Assembly: GCF_900117425.1 (NCBI RefSeq)
Contig: NZ_FPEH01000025.1
Span: forward strand, 1 to 49,746
DNA from: Novosphingobium sp. NDB2Meth1
GTDB lineage: Bacteria > Pseudomonadota > Alphaproteobacteria > Sphingomonadales > Sphingomonadaceae
DNA length: 49,746 bases
Direction of reading: 5' to 3'
In this document: positions 8,189 to 16,762 of the stretch, piece by piece
How the letters are laid out: each line of letters begins with the position of its first letter
Position numbering within the stretch: the first letter of the stretch is position 1
Translations under genes and position numbers: made by a program
Notes under the pieces: generated by a model
What the model was told of the DNA's origin: nothing
Database searches by the model: none
Seen by the model: the letters and a program-made list of their open reading frames with translations, nothing else

Positions 8189-8878
8189 ATGCAAATTACT
8201 AACGATAAGTCCCCCGACGGGCGGGCGTTTGACTTGGGTTGGCATTCTGATCGACCGTTAAGTGTTTTCTTGGAGACTGCTCTTGTCGCGCCGCGACGAG
8301 GCGCAGTTCGTAAACTTTTGCGTCGTGCTCGCATGTCTCAGGCGCAGCGAACCGCCGACATTGCTTCTGCCCCCGATCGACTTGTCATGAGGGAGCACAT
8401 TTTTCCGGAGGTCGCGCGTCGGGCTGGAAATATCCTATTCGTTGGTGTTCGTGCATATACGTGTGAATATCCGGCTCAATTTGAGGAACACGGCGGTGTT
8501 TGCTGGACGCTGGACAAGGATCCTCACGCATCCGTGTATGGCGTCGAGGGGCGACACGAGACAGGTTGCGTGACAAAGATTGGCGAACTGTTCCCTGATA
8601 CCGTGTTCAGGACGATCGTTCTGACTGGAGTGCTTGGTTTCGGGGTAAACCGCTTTTCGGACCAGTTGCGCTCCTTGGCGGCTTGTGCTGGCGCATTGGA
8701 GCTCGATGGAACTCTGATTCTGGGCTGGAATGACCGGCGCGTTCATTCTTCCTTGCTGGAGGAGGCCGCGTGCAGATGGTTTGATTTTCGAAACTTCGCA
8801 CATCTTCCGCCCCGAATTTGGGTGACAGGGTATGACCACAACTTTGCCTTCTTGCGGCGGCGAGGCAGCGGAATGTGA
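8189..8878 (+). CDS. Methyltransferase-like protein of unknown substrate
   Basis: The 229-residue protein has a Rossmann-like order: NILFVGVRAYTCEYPAQF (about residues 82-98, motif-I position), GGVCWTLDKD (acidic end of strand 2), then FRTIVLTGVLGFGVN and LDGTLILGWNDRR, as in class I SAM-dependent methyltransferases. The glycine-rich motif I is weak (VGVRAYT), so this is a tentative assignment. I chose the ATG at 8189 (acagga seven bases upstream); the in-frame ATG at 8150 overlaps the IS3 right end. Its base composition is visibly more AT-rich than the neighbours, suggesting separate acquisition. No partner gene is adjacent. Confidence 0.55.
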   Translation: MQITNDKSPDGRAFDLGWHSDRPLSVFLETALVAPRRGAVRKLLRRARMSQAQRTADIASAPDRLVMREHIFPEVARRAGNILFVGVRAYTCEYPAQFEEHGGVCWTLDKDPHASVYGVEGRHETGCVTKIGELFPDTVFRTIVLTGVLGFGVNRFSDQLRSLAACAGALELDGTLILGWNDRRVHSSLLEEAACRWFDFRNFAHLPPRIWVTGYDHNFAFLRRRGSGM

Positions 8879-8974
8879 ACTGAGCCGCGAATAGATTGCG
8901 CACCGACGAGGAGCATTGCTTCGAAGCGTCACCCTTCGTTCGATCCGTCAGGGAGGAGTTTTCCGTCTTGGTCA

Positions 8975-9307
8975 CTACTTGGTGTCGCTCGACGGATGGG
9001 AGTCGGAATTCATTCGGTTTCGGCGCTCTGCCACCCGGGCGGGGAGAAGTTCGGTCGGCTCGGATAGGGCTGGGAAAACAGCGCTATAGATGATCGAGCG
9101 TTCTTCCCGGGGGCTTCCGACGAGGCCGGATTGCTCGCGCAGACTGAGATGGAATGAGATGCGCGATGCAGGCGCGCCGCCCAAGGCTCGGGCGATAGCA
9201 CCGGCGCATCGACCGTCGGTGCCGGCAACGACCAAAAGTCGCACGCTCCGAAGGCGGGTCTGGTTCGAAATGGCAGTGAAAGCAGTGAGCGCTTGATCTT
9301 CGTCCAT
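8975..9307 (-). CDS. ArsR-family metalloregulator-like repressor
   Basis: The 110-residue protein matches the ArsR/SmtB winged-helix family: FTAISNQTRLRSVRLLVVAG, then the recognition region GGAPASRISFHLSLREQSGLV and the wing SPREERSIIYSAVF. Members repress neighbouring metal or arsenic resistance genes and release DNA on metal binding. The only Cys is near residue 34 (GRCAGAI) and the last 25 residues are hydrophilic and unlike the family, so the sensing site is unclear or lost. It is divergent from the FTR1-ACR3 pair, its most likely target. Confidence 0.75.
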   Translation of the reverse strand: MDEDQALTAFTAISNQTRLRSVRLLVVAGTDGRCAGAIARALGGAPASRISFHLSLREQSGLVGSPREERSIIYSAVFPALSEPTELLPARVAERRNRMNSDSHPSSDTK

Positions 9308-9321
9308 AGGCCATTCAATGG

Positions 9322-9337
9322 TTCAGTATTACTTGAA
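9322..9337. promoter_or_regulatory. Candidate ArsR operator between arsR-type gene and FTR1 gene
   Basis: An imperfect dyad TTCAGTATTACTTGAA lies 15 bases upstream of the regulator start in the divergent gap 9308-9464. TTCA/TGAA half-sites with an AT-rich centre fit ArsR-type operators. Assignment rests on position and symmetry only. Confidence 0.4.
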
Positions 9338-9464
9338 ATGAAGCCGTCTGGACGAGCGGCGGGAACAGAGCGATCGGATGAGCAATAACCGCATCGCCGC
9401 GCGCGAACCCGCGATCGGCGCCGCTTCGTGGCGAAACAGGGAGCAGTCCTTTCTAGGTCTGCTA

Positions 9465-11411
9465 ATGCGCTGCAGTCGCGACGCAATGCGACAAATCTTT
9501 TTGCTGTTTACGTTCCTGATGGCGGCATTTCCTTGCCTCAGTGCTCCGGCGTCGGCGCAGACGGCGCCCGCGCAAACCATCTGGCGGTTGCTTGACTATA
9601 TCGCGGTCGATTATCCTGAAGCCGTCGAGAACGGAAAGGTGGTCAACCAAGCAGAGTTCGACGAGATGGTCGAGTTTTCGTCCACCGCGAGCAAGCTGAT
9701 CGGCGAACTGCCCGCGTCATCCGCGAAGGCCGAACTTTCCCGACAGGCGGCCCGCCTCGAACGGATCGTCGCGTTTAAGTTGCCCGCACCGGCCATCGCT
9801 ATGGCGGCGCGTGGCCTCGCCGCCGATCTCATCAAATCCTATCCGGTGCCCCTCGCCCCGACGCTTGCGCCGGACTTGGCGCGCGGCAAGGCGCTCTTTG
9901 CCGAACAATGCGCGAGTTGCCACGGCACCATCGGCAAGGGCGATGGTCCCCAGGCCGCGGGCCTCGATCCGCCCGCGATCGCCTTCACCGACGAAGTGCG
10001 CGCGCGCGAACGCAGCATCTTCGCGCTCTATCAGGTGATCGAGCAGGGCCTGGACGGTACCGGCATGGCAAGCTTCGCGAACCTGCCGCCGCAGGATCGC
10101 TGGGCGCTCGCTTTTTATGCCGGGTCGCTCGCCTATCCAGAAGAGCTGGTGGCAAGCGGTAAGGCGCTGTGGAATAGCGATGCCGATCTGCGCACACGTC
10201 TCGATCTCGAGAAGCTGGTCGGCACGACGCCGGCCGCGCTGGCTGCAGAAATCGGCGAGGACAAAGCCCAAGCGCTGATGTCCTATTTGCGGCGCCATCC
10301 CGAAGCGGTCGCTGCAGCGCAGGCGACTGGCACGCTGACGTTGGCGCGTGCGAAGCTGGATGAAGCGCTTGCAGCTTACGGACGCGGTGAGCGCAAGGCC
10401 GCGACCGATCTGGCGCTGTCGGCTTATCTCGATGGGTTCGAGCCGGTCGAGGCGGTGCTTTCTGCGCGTGACAATGCGCTGATGATCCGCATCGAGGGCG
10501 CGATGGCGGACCTACGCGCTGCGATCGCGCGCGGTGAGCCGGTCGATACGGTCAGGGGGCATGCCGCAACGCTCGACGATCTGTTCGAAGACGCGGAAGG
10601 CGCCTTGGCACCAGGCGAAGCCTCTGCAACGTCGAGTTTCGTGGCCGCCTTCACCATCCTCGTCCGCGAGGGGCTGGAAGCGATCCTGATCGTCATCGCC
10701 ATGATAACGTTCCTCGCCAAGGCTGATCGGCGCGACGTGCTTCCCTATGTCCATGGCGGGTGGATCGCTGCGCTCTTCGCCGGGGCCGGCACCTGGGCAG
10801 CCGCAACCTGGCTCATTACCATCAGTGGGGCGAGCCGCGAACTGACTGAAGGCTTTGGTGGCGTCTTCGCGGCGTTGGTGCTGCTGTGGGTCGGCATCTG
10901 GATGCATGGCAAGAGCAACGCTGATGCCTGGCAACGCTATATCCGCGACAAGCTCGGCCGAGCCCTCAACCGGCGCTCGGCCTGGTTCCTGTTCGCCCTG
11001 GCTTTCATTGTCGTGTATCGCGAGGTGTTTGAGACGATCCTGTTCTACGCGGCAATTTGGAGCCAGGGGAATGGCGGCGCGGTCGTCGCCGGTGCGTTCG
11101 CCGCGATCGCGGTGCTGGCGGTCATCGCCTTCGTCATGCTGCGCCACAGCCGCACGCTGCCGATTGGCAAGTTCTTCGCCTATAGCTCGGCGCTGATCGC
11201 GGTGTTGGCGGTGGTGCTGATCGGCAAGGGTACTGGCGCGCTGCAGGAAGCGGGCTATCTGCCGATCACGCCTTGGCCCGGTTTCCCACGCAGCGACCTG
11301 CTCGGGATTTATTCGACGCGTGAAACGATCCTCGCGCAATTCGCTATGCTGGTGCTGCTCGCGCTCGGTTTCCTTTGGAACCGGCGTGCAGCGCAGGCGA
11401 GCGCCGCATGA
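9465..11411 (+). CDS. FTR1-family permease with N-terminal cytochrome c domain (PbrT-like)
   Basis: The protein of about 648 residues begins with a signal sequence ending ASAQ, followed by a periplasmic region with a haem-c motif CASCH (residues 149-153) and a C-terminal multi-spanning FTR1 domain. Two RExxE motifs, REGLEA (about residue 400) and REVFET (about 518), are the known metal-binding signature of FTR1 iron permeases. The cytochrome-FTR1 fusion is the architecture reported for PbrT lead-uptake proteins as well as iron permeases. ATG 9465 is chosen for its AGGT upstream; 9378 and 9486 are alternatives. The stop overlaps the ACR3-like start (ATGA), so the two are cotranslated. Confidence 0.85.
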   Translation: MRCSRDAMRQIFLLFTFLMAAFPCLSAPASAQTAPAQTIWRLLDYIAVDYPEAVENGKVVNQAEFDEMVEFSSTASKLIGELPASSAKAELSRQAARLERIVAFKLPAPAIAMAARGLAADLIKSYPVPLAPTLAPDLARGKALFAEQCASCHGTIGKGDGPQAAGLDPPAIAFTDEVRARERSIFALYQVIEQGLDGTGMASFANLPPQDRWALAFYAGSLAYPEELVASGKALWNSDADLRTRLDLEKLVGTTPAALAAEIGEDKAQALMSYLRRHPEAVAAAQATGTLTLARAKLDEALAAYGRGERKAATDLALSAYLDGFEPVEAVLSARDNALMIRIEGAMADLRAAIARGEPVDTVRGHAATLDDLFEDAEGALAPGEASATSSFVAAFTILVREGLEAILIVIAMITFLAKADRRDVLPYVHGGWIAALFAGAGTWAAATWLITISGASRELTEGFGGVFAALVLLWVGIWMHGKSNADAWQRYIRDKLGRALNRRSAWFLFALAFIVVYREVFETILFYAAIWSQGNGGAVVAGAFAAIAVLAVIAFVMLRHSRTLPIGKFFAYSSALIAVLAVVLIGKGTGALQEAGYLPITPWPGFPRSDLLGIYSTRETILAQFAMLVLLALGFLWNRRAAQASAA

Positions 11412-12370
11412 GGCGAGAGGAACTGCGGGACCTGTTGGAGACGCGGCAGGTCGCGATGTATTTTGTGGCGGTCTGTCTCGCTGCAGTCGTCGCCGCGGTA
11501 CTCAGCGGCACTGAGAGTCTGGAGCCAGCAATCAGTCCGGCGTTGGCACTCATGCTCTTCGTGACCTTCTTGCAGGTGCCGCTCGCCTCGTTGCGTGAGG
11601 CGTTCCGCAATGGCCGGTTCTTCGGGGCACTGCTTGCTGTCAATTTCGCGGCCATGCCCATCCTGGTGATGATCCTCGTTCAGTTTGCGCCGCCCGAGCC
11701 GCTTGTCCGGCTCGGGATCCTCATTGTGCTGCTCTGCCCGTGCATCGACTATGTCGTCACCTTCTCCCATCTCGGCCGCGCCGACGCCCGGCTGCTGTTA
11801 GCAGCGACGCCGGTACTCCTCGTCGTGCAGATGCTCTTGCTGCCGCTATGGCTCACCCTGTTCCTCGGGTCGCAGGCCGCAGACCTGATGCAGATGAGGC
11901 CGTTCGTTCACGCCTTCCTGTGGCTGATTGCCATACCGCTGGCCTTCGCCGTGCTCTGTCAGATGTGGGCGGCTCGCAGCGCAGCGGGCACCCGCGTTGC
12001 TGAAACGCTCGGGCTGCTCCCGGTGCCCGCGACGGCGCTCGTCCTGTTCATCGTCATCGCCGCCGTCGTTCCGCAACTCGGTCCGGCTGTGGCAACCGTG
12101 TTAGCGGTCGCGCCGCTTTACATCGCCTTTGCAGCGATGGCACCGCTGGTTGGCTGGGGCGTCGCGCGTCTCGTCAGGCTGGACGCGCCAGCGAGCCGCG
12201 CGGTCGCTTTCAGCGCAGCTACGCGCAATTCGCTTGTGGTATTACCGCTCGCGCTAGCTGTGCCCGGCGCGATACCGCTGCTGCCCGCCGTCATTGTCAC
12301 TCAGACGCTTGTCGAGCTTGTTGCTTCGCTCATTTACATCAGGCTGATGCCGCTTCTGGGTAATAAATAG
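11408..12370 (+). CDS. ACR3-like arsenite efflux transporter (BASS superfamily)
   Basis: The 320-residue polytopic membrane protein has about ten hydrophobic segments and the characteristic LVLLCPCIDYVVTFSHLGRAD stretch (about residues 115-135), in which the Cys of the CPC-like motif fits ACR3 arsenite carriers of the bile acid:Na symporter superfamily. The second conserved half, AFSAATRNSLVVLPLALAVP, is also present. Its start overlaps the FTR1 gene stop by four bases. With the divergent ArsR-type gene it suggests a metal(loid)-responsive unit; the arsA remnant lies 8 kb away. Substrate is inferred from family only. Confidence 0.75.
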   Translation: MRREELRDLLETRQVAMYFVAVCLAAVVAAVLSGTESLEPAISPALALMLFVTFLQVPLASLREAFRNGRFFGALLAVNFAAMPILVMILVQFAPPEPLVRLGILIVLLCPCIDYVVTFSHLGRADARLLLAATPVLLVVQMLLLPLWLTLFLGSQAADLMQMRPFVHAFLWLIAIPLAFAVLCQMWAARSAAGTRVAETLGLLPVPATALVLFIVIAAVVPQLGPAVATVLAVAPLYIAFAAMAPLVGWGVARLVRLDAPASRAVAFSAATRNSLVVLPLALAVPGAIPLLPAVIVTQTLVELVASLIYIRLMPLLGNK

Positions 12371-12675
12371 GATTCAATTGGAAATTGTCGTTCGTTTTCT
12401 CCACTTACTGGTTGATCTGCGCCGGAAGATATCAAGCTGAGCGCGGGTTGATTATGATCATATTATCCTACCTTCTAAATTTCACTCAAGTTGCGGGCCG
12501 GAAAGTTGCTGATTTTCTGGGTCGCCGCTTTTGCGGCGCGTAAACGCGTTATTCTCTCCATCCATTGGTCGCGCCGAACACGGCGTGGCTAAGGCGCACC
12601 TCGCCGAATTCGTTAAAAATCCGCCATGCGGTCGATCGGCGGACCGCACGCGTCCCGTGCTGGGTATGCTGGCGC
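12371..12675. other. Convergent intergenic region
   Basis: This 305-base gap lies between the converging ACR3-like gene and sodC and has no convincing gene. It holds an AT-rich block with an ATGATCAT palindrome at 12454-12461 and the hairpin listed at 12523-12538. Confidence 0.5.
12523..12538. terminator. Possible bidirectional terminator hairpin
   Basis: CGCCGC (12523-12528) and GCGGCG (12533-12538) pair around TTTT. It lies between convergent genes. No T-run follows on either strand, so intrinsic termination is uncertain. Confidence 0.35.
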
Positions 12676-13209
12676 TTACCGGATAACGGCACACGCAACG
12701 CGTGCGCCCGCCCCGCCGATCGGTTGCGTGACATGGTCATCGGGGCTGGCGTGAATAACCAGGGCGGACCCATCGGCATCGAGAAGGTTCGGCCGGGATG
12801 ACGCTGCGTCCAGCGAGACAAGTGCCGAGAAGGCTTCGGCATTGACGGTGCCGTCCGCCGCCACATGAATATTCGGCAATTCCCCAAAGTCCGGCCCTTC
12901 CGGATTGAGAAGCCCGTGAGGTGTCTTGTGATCCTCGTGGTTGATATGCGCGCCCGATTTCTGGAAGCCTTGGTCGGAGCAATCGCCAGTCGCATGGAAA
13001 TGCATGGCGTGCCAGCCAGGCGTCAGCCCGGACGCCGTCAGACGCAGAAGCACGCCACTGCGACCGTTGGTCAAGGTCACCTCTCCGATCTTGCCGCCGC
13101 CGGCCTGAACGATGTCGCTCTTGACGGCTTTCGGCGCGGAAGTTTGCGCAATCGCCGCGGTTGCCGTTGCGAGTCCCAGGATCGTCAAAGCCGCTATCCC
13201 ATATTTCAT
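12676..13209 (-). CDS. sodC: Periplasmic Cu/Zn superoxide dismutase SodC
   Basis: The 177-residue protein has a signal peptide (cut near TAAIAQ) and the Cu/Zn-SOD metal ligands in order: HFHATGDC, GAHINHEDHKTPHG, the Zn-loop Asp in NPEGPDFGELPN, and VIHASPDDH near the C-terminus with the GGAGARVACAVI ending. It converts periplasmic superoxide to hydrogen peroxide and oxygen. AAGGAG precedes the ATG well. It is the last gene of a minus-strand series and follows a cytochrome b561 gene, an association often seen for periplasmic superoxide handling. Confidence 0.93.
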   Translation of the reverse strand: MKYGIAALTILGLATATAAIAQTSAPKAVKSDIVQAGGGKIGEVTLTNGRSGVLLRLTASGLTPGWHAMHFHATGDCSDQGFQKSGAHINHEDHKTPHGLLNPEGPDFGELPNIHVAADGTVNAEAFSALVSLDAASSRPNLLDADGSALVIHASPDDHVTQPIGGAGARVACAVIR

Positions 13210-13321
13210 CGCTCTATCTCCTTCCGCGTGAATTATTTACCCTCGTCCAATGGACTGCGGAGGGTCGCCGGTCAGTGCCCTTTCCGGACCCGGCCCAGAC
13301 CGCTTGTCGCCGGAGGGATGG

Positions 13322-13891
13322 CTATGGGATATTCCTCGCCTTTTTGCGACCGACAAGAGGCAACATGCGATGCAGCACGAGGTCGCGATCTATGAAATGG
13401 TGTTTTAGAGCGCCCAACACATGTAAGGCGAGGACGACGTAGATCGCTTTAACCATGATCTTGTGCGAATCACCGAGCGCTCCTGCAACATCCTCGTCCT
13501 GCGGTAGTGGCAGGTTAGGGGCTGGCAGCACTCCATAGAGCGGGACTTCGGGCGTAGCGCCTGCTGACGCCGCAGCCCATCCCAGCAACGGGACACCGAT
13601 CATCAGTACGTAGAAGACAATATGGGTGCCGCGCGCCAGCGCCCGTTCCCAAAACCACATATCTTGGGGGAAGGGCGGCCAGGGATGTGAGATCCGCCAA
13701 CCCAGCCTGAACAGGCTCAACAGCAGCACCGTGATGCCGACAGACTTGTGGAGTTGGTAATAGCCGAGCTTTTGTGAAGGCGCCGCATCTTCCATCCAAC
13801 CCCCGAACGTCGCATTGGCGAAGATGAGGATGAAGATCGTCCAATGGAGGATGATCGAAACAATGGAATAGCGAGATTTGGCTTCTTGCAT
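13322..13891 (-). CDS. Cytochrome b561 family protein
   Basis: The 189-residue membrane protein has four hydrophobic helices and the His ligands expected of di-haem b561 proteins: SIILHWTIF, QLHKSVGI, GTHIVFYVLM and ALHVLGALKHH. In Escherichia coli the CybB protein of this family oxidises superoxide and reduces quinone, which fits the adjacent sodC. I chose ATG 13891 (MQEAKSRYS) because the longer open frame upstream (to 14155) is Arg/Cys-rich and not family-like. A weak GGGGA lies upstream. Confidence 0.88.
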   Translation of the reverse strand: MQEAKSRYSIVSIILHWTIFILIFANATFGGWMEDAAPSQKLGYYQLHKSVGITVLLLSLFRLGWRISHPWPPFPQDMWFWERALARGTHIVFYVLMIGVPLLGWAAASAGATPEVPLYGVLPAPNLPLPQDEDVAGALGDSHKIMVKAIYVVLALHVLGALKHHFIDRDLVLHRMLPLVGRKKARNIP

Positions 13892-14173
13892 CGATATGTC
13901 CCCGGCAGCCTCTGGCGAGGGTAGCATGAGTCCAAGCCCGTTGCTTGCAGCGCATGCTGACCGGTTACGCAGAAGCACTGTGAGCGCTTGTGCGGGCCGC
14001 AAGCCCAACGTGCTTCCGGCGCGCGCCGTGAGGTTAGCTTGGATCCCCAGACAATCACATCGCTGCTCTCGCCGGCAAACAGCAAACCAGATCATCCGGG
14101 CTAGACACGTGCGACCCAATGCTCGGCCATCACTCAATGATCTTTGCAAAGGCATCTTCTTTGGAAGGGACTT
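13892..14173. other. Intergenic region upstream of cytochrome b561 gene
   Basis: These 282 bases separate the ZIP gene stop from the b561 start. I see no gene and no clear promoter motif; the length suggests b561 and sodC have their own promoter here. Confidence 0.4.
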
Positions 14174-14857
14174 TTACATCAACTCATCGATCAGCAGCAA
14201 GCCAAGGAAGCCGACAAAGAACATCGCGCTAATGAGTGGACTGTCGGGTCGCTCGTGTGCTTCGACAAGCAACTCTTCGGTGACGAGGTAGAGCAGTGCC
14301 ATCAGACCGAAACTCAGGAGGCCCACGATTACCGGCGTCGGTAACATGGCGACGGGCATGGCGACTGTGGTGCCTAGTGGCAAGAGCAGGCTGAGCCCGA
14401 ATACGGTTGCGATCACGCGCAGTTTTGACGCGAGCGTCTCACTGAGTTCGGCCGTGACGGTGACACCGAGGAACAACACCTCCAGCGTCAGAGCAACGGT
14501 CAGAAGCACGCCAGCCTTCTGCCCAGCGATGAATGCCAGCCCGAGGACCAGGCCATCGACAAGAATGTCAATGCCGACAGCGCTGAGCATCGCCACCGGG
14601 CCTTTCGCGCGTCCTTCGAGCTCCTTTAGAAGCAACATAACGCCGACGCCGATCATGCCGCCGACGAGCGTGGCAAAGGGCGAGGCATCGTGTTTGATCT
14701 GCGGCAGGATTTCAGTCGCGGCCGCCGCGAACACCACGCCTGCGGCAAGATGCTGCATGGCGCTGACAAAGCTCGCGCTGGGCCTTCGCAACAGCGACAG
14801 GAGCGCCCCGGCCATAACGGCCGCGACCGGGATAATCGTATAGGCGATCGCTGGCAT
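14174..14857 (-). CDS. ZIP-family metal transporter
   Basis: The 227-residue membrane protein carries ZIP signatures: SAMQHLAAGVVFAAAATEILP (HxxxG followed by the acidic residue, TM4-type) and SAVGIDILVDGLVLGLAFIAG (TM5-type, with D in place of the common H). ZIP proteins import zinc, iron or other divalent ions to the cytoplasm. GAGGGGG six bases before ATG 14857 fixes the start. It follows the MliC-like gene by 10 bases, so they are likely cotranscribed. Confidence 0.82.
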   Translation of the reverse strand: MPAIAYTIIPVAAVMAGALLSLLRRPSASFVSAMQHLAAGVVFAAAATEILPQIKHDASPFATLVGGMIGVGVMLLLKELEGRAKGPVAMLSAVGIDILVDGLVLGLAFIAGQKAGVLLTVALTLEVLFLGVTVTAELSETLASKLRVIATVFGLSLLLPLGTTVAMPVAMLPTPVIVGLLSFGLMALLYLVTEELLVEAHERPDSPLISAMFFVGFLGLLLIDELM

Positions 14858-14867
14858 CAACACCCCC

Positions 14868-15275
14868 TCAGGCGCGAGCGCATTTGCGCGAGGGCTTACC
14901 CGGCTCGCGAACATCGATGTCCTTACCGGACACGGTAAGGGTCATGCCATTTCCGGCATAGGTGCTGTCGGGGGCGGGCGCTGTCAGCCGCGCTGACGGA
15001 CCGGAAGACCCCTGCCTTACATTGATCGACAATTCGTCCTTGAGAAAATCCACATAAATGACGTCGCCACCGACGCACCGATAGGTATGGCTCGCAACGA
15101 TCGGTGGCGGCATCGCGACGGGTGGAGCCTCCGCCTGGTTGTTGCTGGATGTGTCGGCCGTGTCGGTGCCGGAGCACCCGGCAAGCAAAGCGGCGCACGG
15201 CAATGCCAGCAGAATAAGGTTTCGCGCCCGCGCAGTCCGGCCCGGGAGGTCAGCTTCCTTGGAGGGGCATGTCAT
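14868..15275 (-). CDS. Lipoprotein with MliC-like domain (copy 1)
   Basis: The 135-residue protein has a lipobox (LAALLAGC; Cys near residue 34), a Pro/Ala linker and a C-terminal domain resembling MliC, the membrane-bound inhibitor of C-type lysozyme (TYRCVGGDVIYVDFLKDELSINV, then STYAGNGMTLTVSGKDIDV and a final Cys). AGGAGATTGCC precedes the ATG at 15275. A related protein lies at 21173-21598 and both end xxPxKPxRxCxRA. Lysozyme inhibition is a family-based guess; envelope metal stress is the context. Confidence 0.7.
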   Translation of the reverse strand: MTCPSKEADLPGRTARARNLILLALPCAALLAGCSGTDTADTSSNNQAEAPPVAMPPPIVASHTYRCVGGDVIYVDFLKDELSINVRQGSSGPSARLTAPAPDSTYAGNGMTLTVSGKDIDVREPGKPSRKCARA

Positions 15276-15359
15276 GGCAATCTCCTTTCGATGGTAGGTG
15301 CTTACGAGCGTGGGCATACCGATCCGACATGGGCAACAACGCCCGGTGCCGGACCGCGA

Positions 15360-16691
15360 TCATTTGAAGCCCGGTTCGAACAGTGTGCCTCCAAAAAGGT
15401 TGAGGTCGCGCGCTTCGGCACGCCCCATCGCGGCCAGCAGTGTGAATCCGGCAACATATGCATCGCGTTCGGCGGTGACGAGCTGGACGCGGCTGTTGAG
15501 CAGTTCCTGCTCCGCGTTGAGCACGTCGAGAACATTGCGTGTGCCGACGCTGTTTTCCGCCCGAACCCCCTCCAGGGCGAGCGTGTTGGCCGCAATCGCG
15601 GTCTTGGACGACTGGATCACCGTCTGCGCGGCCAGATAGCGCGAATAGGCCGCGCGCGCTTCGGCAACGACGCGCCGTTCGATGAAGATGATTTGCTCGA
15701 TCGCCTGGCTTTCGAGCGCGGTTGCGCGCCGCACCTGGGCGGCCGGCAGGCCGCCTTGATAGAGCGGGATCGTCGCTGAAAGCCCGATGGTCGCCGTCGT
15801 TTGGGCCTGCTGGAACACGCGTCCGGGGATGTTGCTCGCGAGCGTACCGAGATAATTGTTGTAGCCGCTGCTTCCCACAACCGAGAGCGTGGGCAAGCGC
15901 GAGGCCGCCGCTACACGGACATCGTAGCGCGCAGCCTTGGCATCGGCCTTCGCCGCGACAAGCTGCGGATTGTTTTCGACGGCAATGGCGACGGCATCGG
16001 CGGACGATCGTGGTAGACCCGGCAGCGCCGGCGGTGATTCCAGATCGCGTGCGGGCAGGCCGACGAAACGGAGATAATTTTCCAGGCTGGTATCGAGTTG
16101 CGCGAGCGCCGTTTCGAGCTGGCCTTGGGCCACGGCAAGACGTGCCTCCGATTGCGCGACATCGGTACGGGTCAGATCCCCGACCTCGAAGCGATCGTGC
16201 GTAGCCCGAAGGTTGGTTTCGAGGACAGCGACATTGCGACGGTTGAATCCTACGATCGCGTCATCGCGCATAACGTCCATGTAGACAGAGACGATTGCCG
16301 TGAAGAGATCGGCTTCGGTGAAGCGCAGGTTCGCACGGCCCGATTCCACGCGCGCATCGGCTGCACGGATCCCGTTCTTGACGCGGCCGCCCTGATAGAG
16401 CGGAAACGATACGTTGGCATTTGCGCTCGTGGCCCGCAAGGGCGCGGAGAAGCTATTGGCAGAACGCACGACAAATTCCTGATAGTCGGCGGTCGCGCTC
16501 AATGCCGGGCGCGCCGCCGCCTTCGCGATCGGCACACCTTCATCCGTGGCGCGCAAACCAGCCCGCGCCCCGGTCAGGCTGGGATTGGTGCGATAGGCAT
16601 GGATCAACGCCTCGCGCAGGGTTTCGCCATGCGCGGGGCTCGCCGCGATAAGTGGTAGGGCAATCCAGGCGAATCTTGGGAATGAGTTCAT
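15360..16691 (-). CDS. TolC-family outer-membrane efflux protein
   Basis: The 443-residue protein starts with a signal peptide (SPAHG) and has the two tandem half-repeats of TolC proteins: LREALIHAYRTNPSLTGARAGL at the N-terminus and VAIAVENNPQLVAAKADAKAARYDV in the middle, long helical stretches, and FPLYQGGRVKNGI / IPLYQGGLPAAQVRR at equivalent places. TolC forms the outer-membrane exit duct for RND, ABC or MFS pumps. GGAG lies before ATG 16691. No inner-membrane pump is adjacent, so it may serve type I secretion or a pump elsewhere. It is distinct from the CzcC-like protein at 27.4 kb. Confidence 0.88.
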   Translation of the reverse strand: MNSFPRFAWIALPLIAASPAHGETLREALIHAYRTNPSLTGARAGLRATDEGVPIAKAAARPALSATADYQEFVVRSANSFSAPLRATSANANVSFPLYQGGRVKNGIRAADARVESGRANLRFTEADLFTAIVSVYMDVMRDDAIVGFNRRNVAVLETNLRATHDRFEVGDLTRTDVAQSEARLAVAQGQLETALAQLDTSLENYLRFVGLPARDLESPPALPGLPRSSADAVAIAVENNPQLVAAKADAKAARYDVRVAAASRLPTLSVVGSSGYNNYLGTLASNIPGRVFQQAQTTATIGLSATIPLYQGGLPAAQVRRATALESQAIEQIIFIERRVVAEARAAYSRYLAAQTVIQSSKTAIAANTLALEGVRAENSVGTRNVLDVLNAEQELLNSRVQLVTAERDAYVAGFTLLAAMGRAEARDLNLFGGTLFEPGFK

Positions 16692-16762
16692 AGCGTATCT
16701 CCATTTTTCTGAAAAGTAAGCAATCGCGCCGTCCTCGGCGCGGCGAGCGGCGGCAGCGAGGC

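Noticed and set aside
12454..12461. ATGATCAT palindrome as a metal-regulator box
   Set aside because: An 8-bp palindrome in an AT-rich stretch is not enough, and it lies between gene ends rather than upstream of a start.
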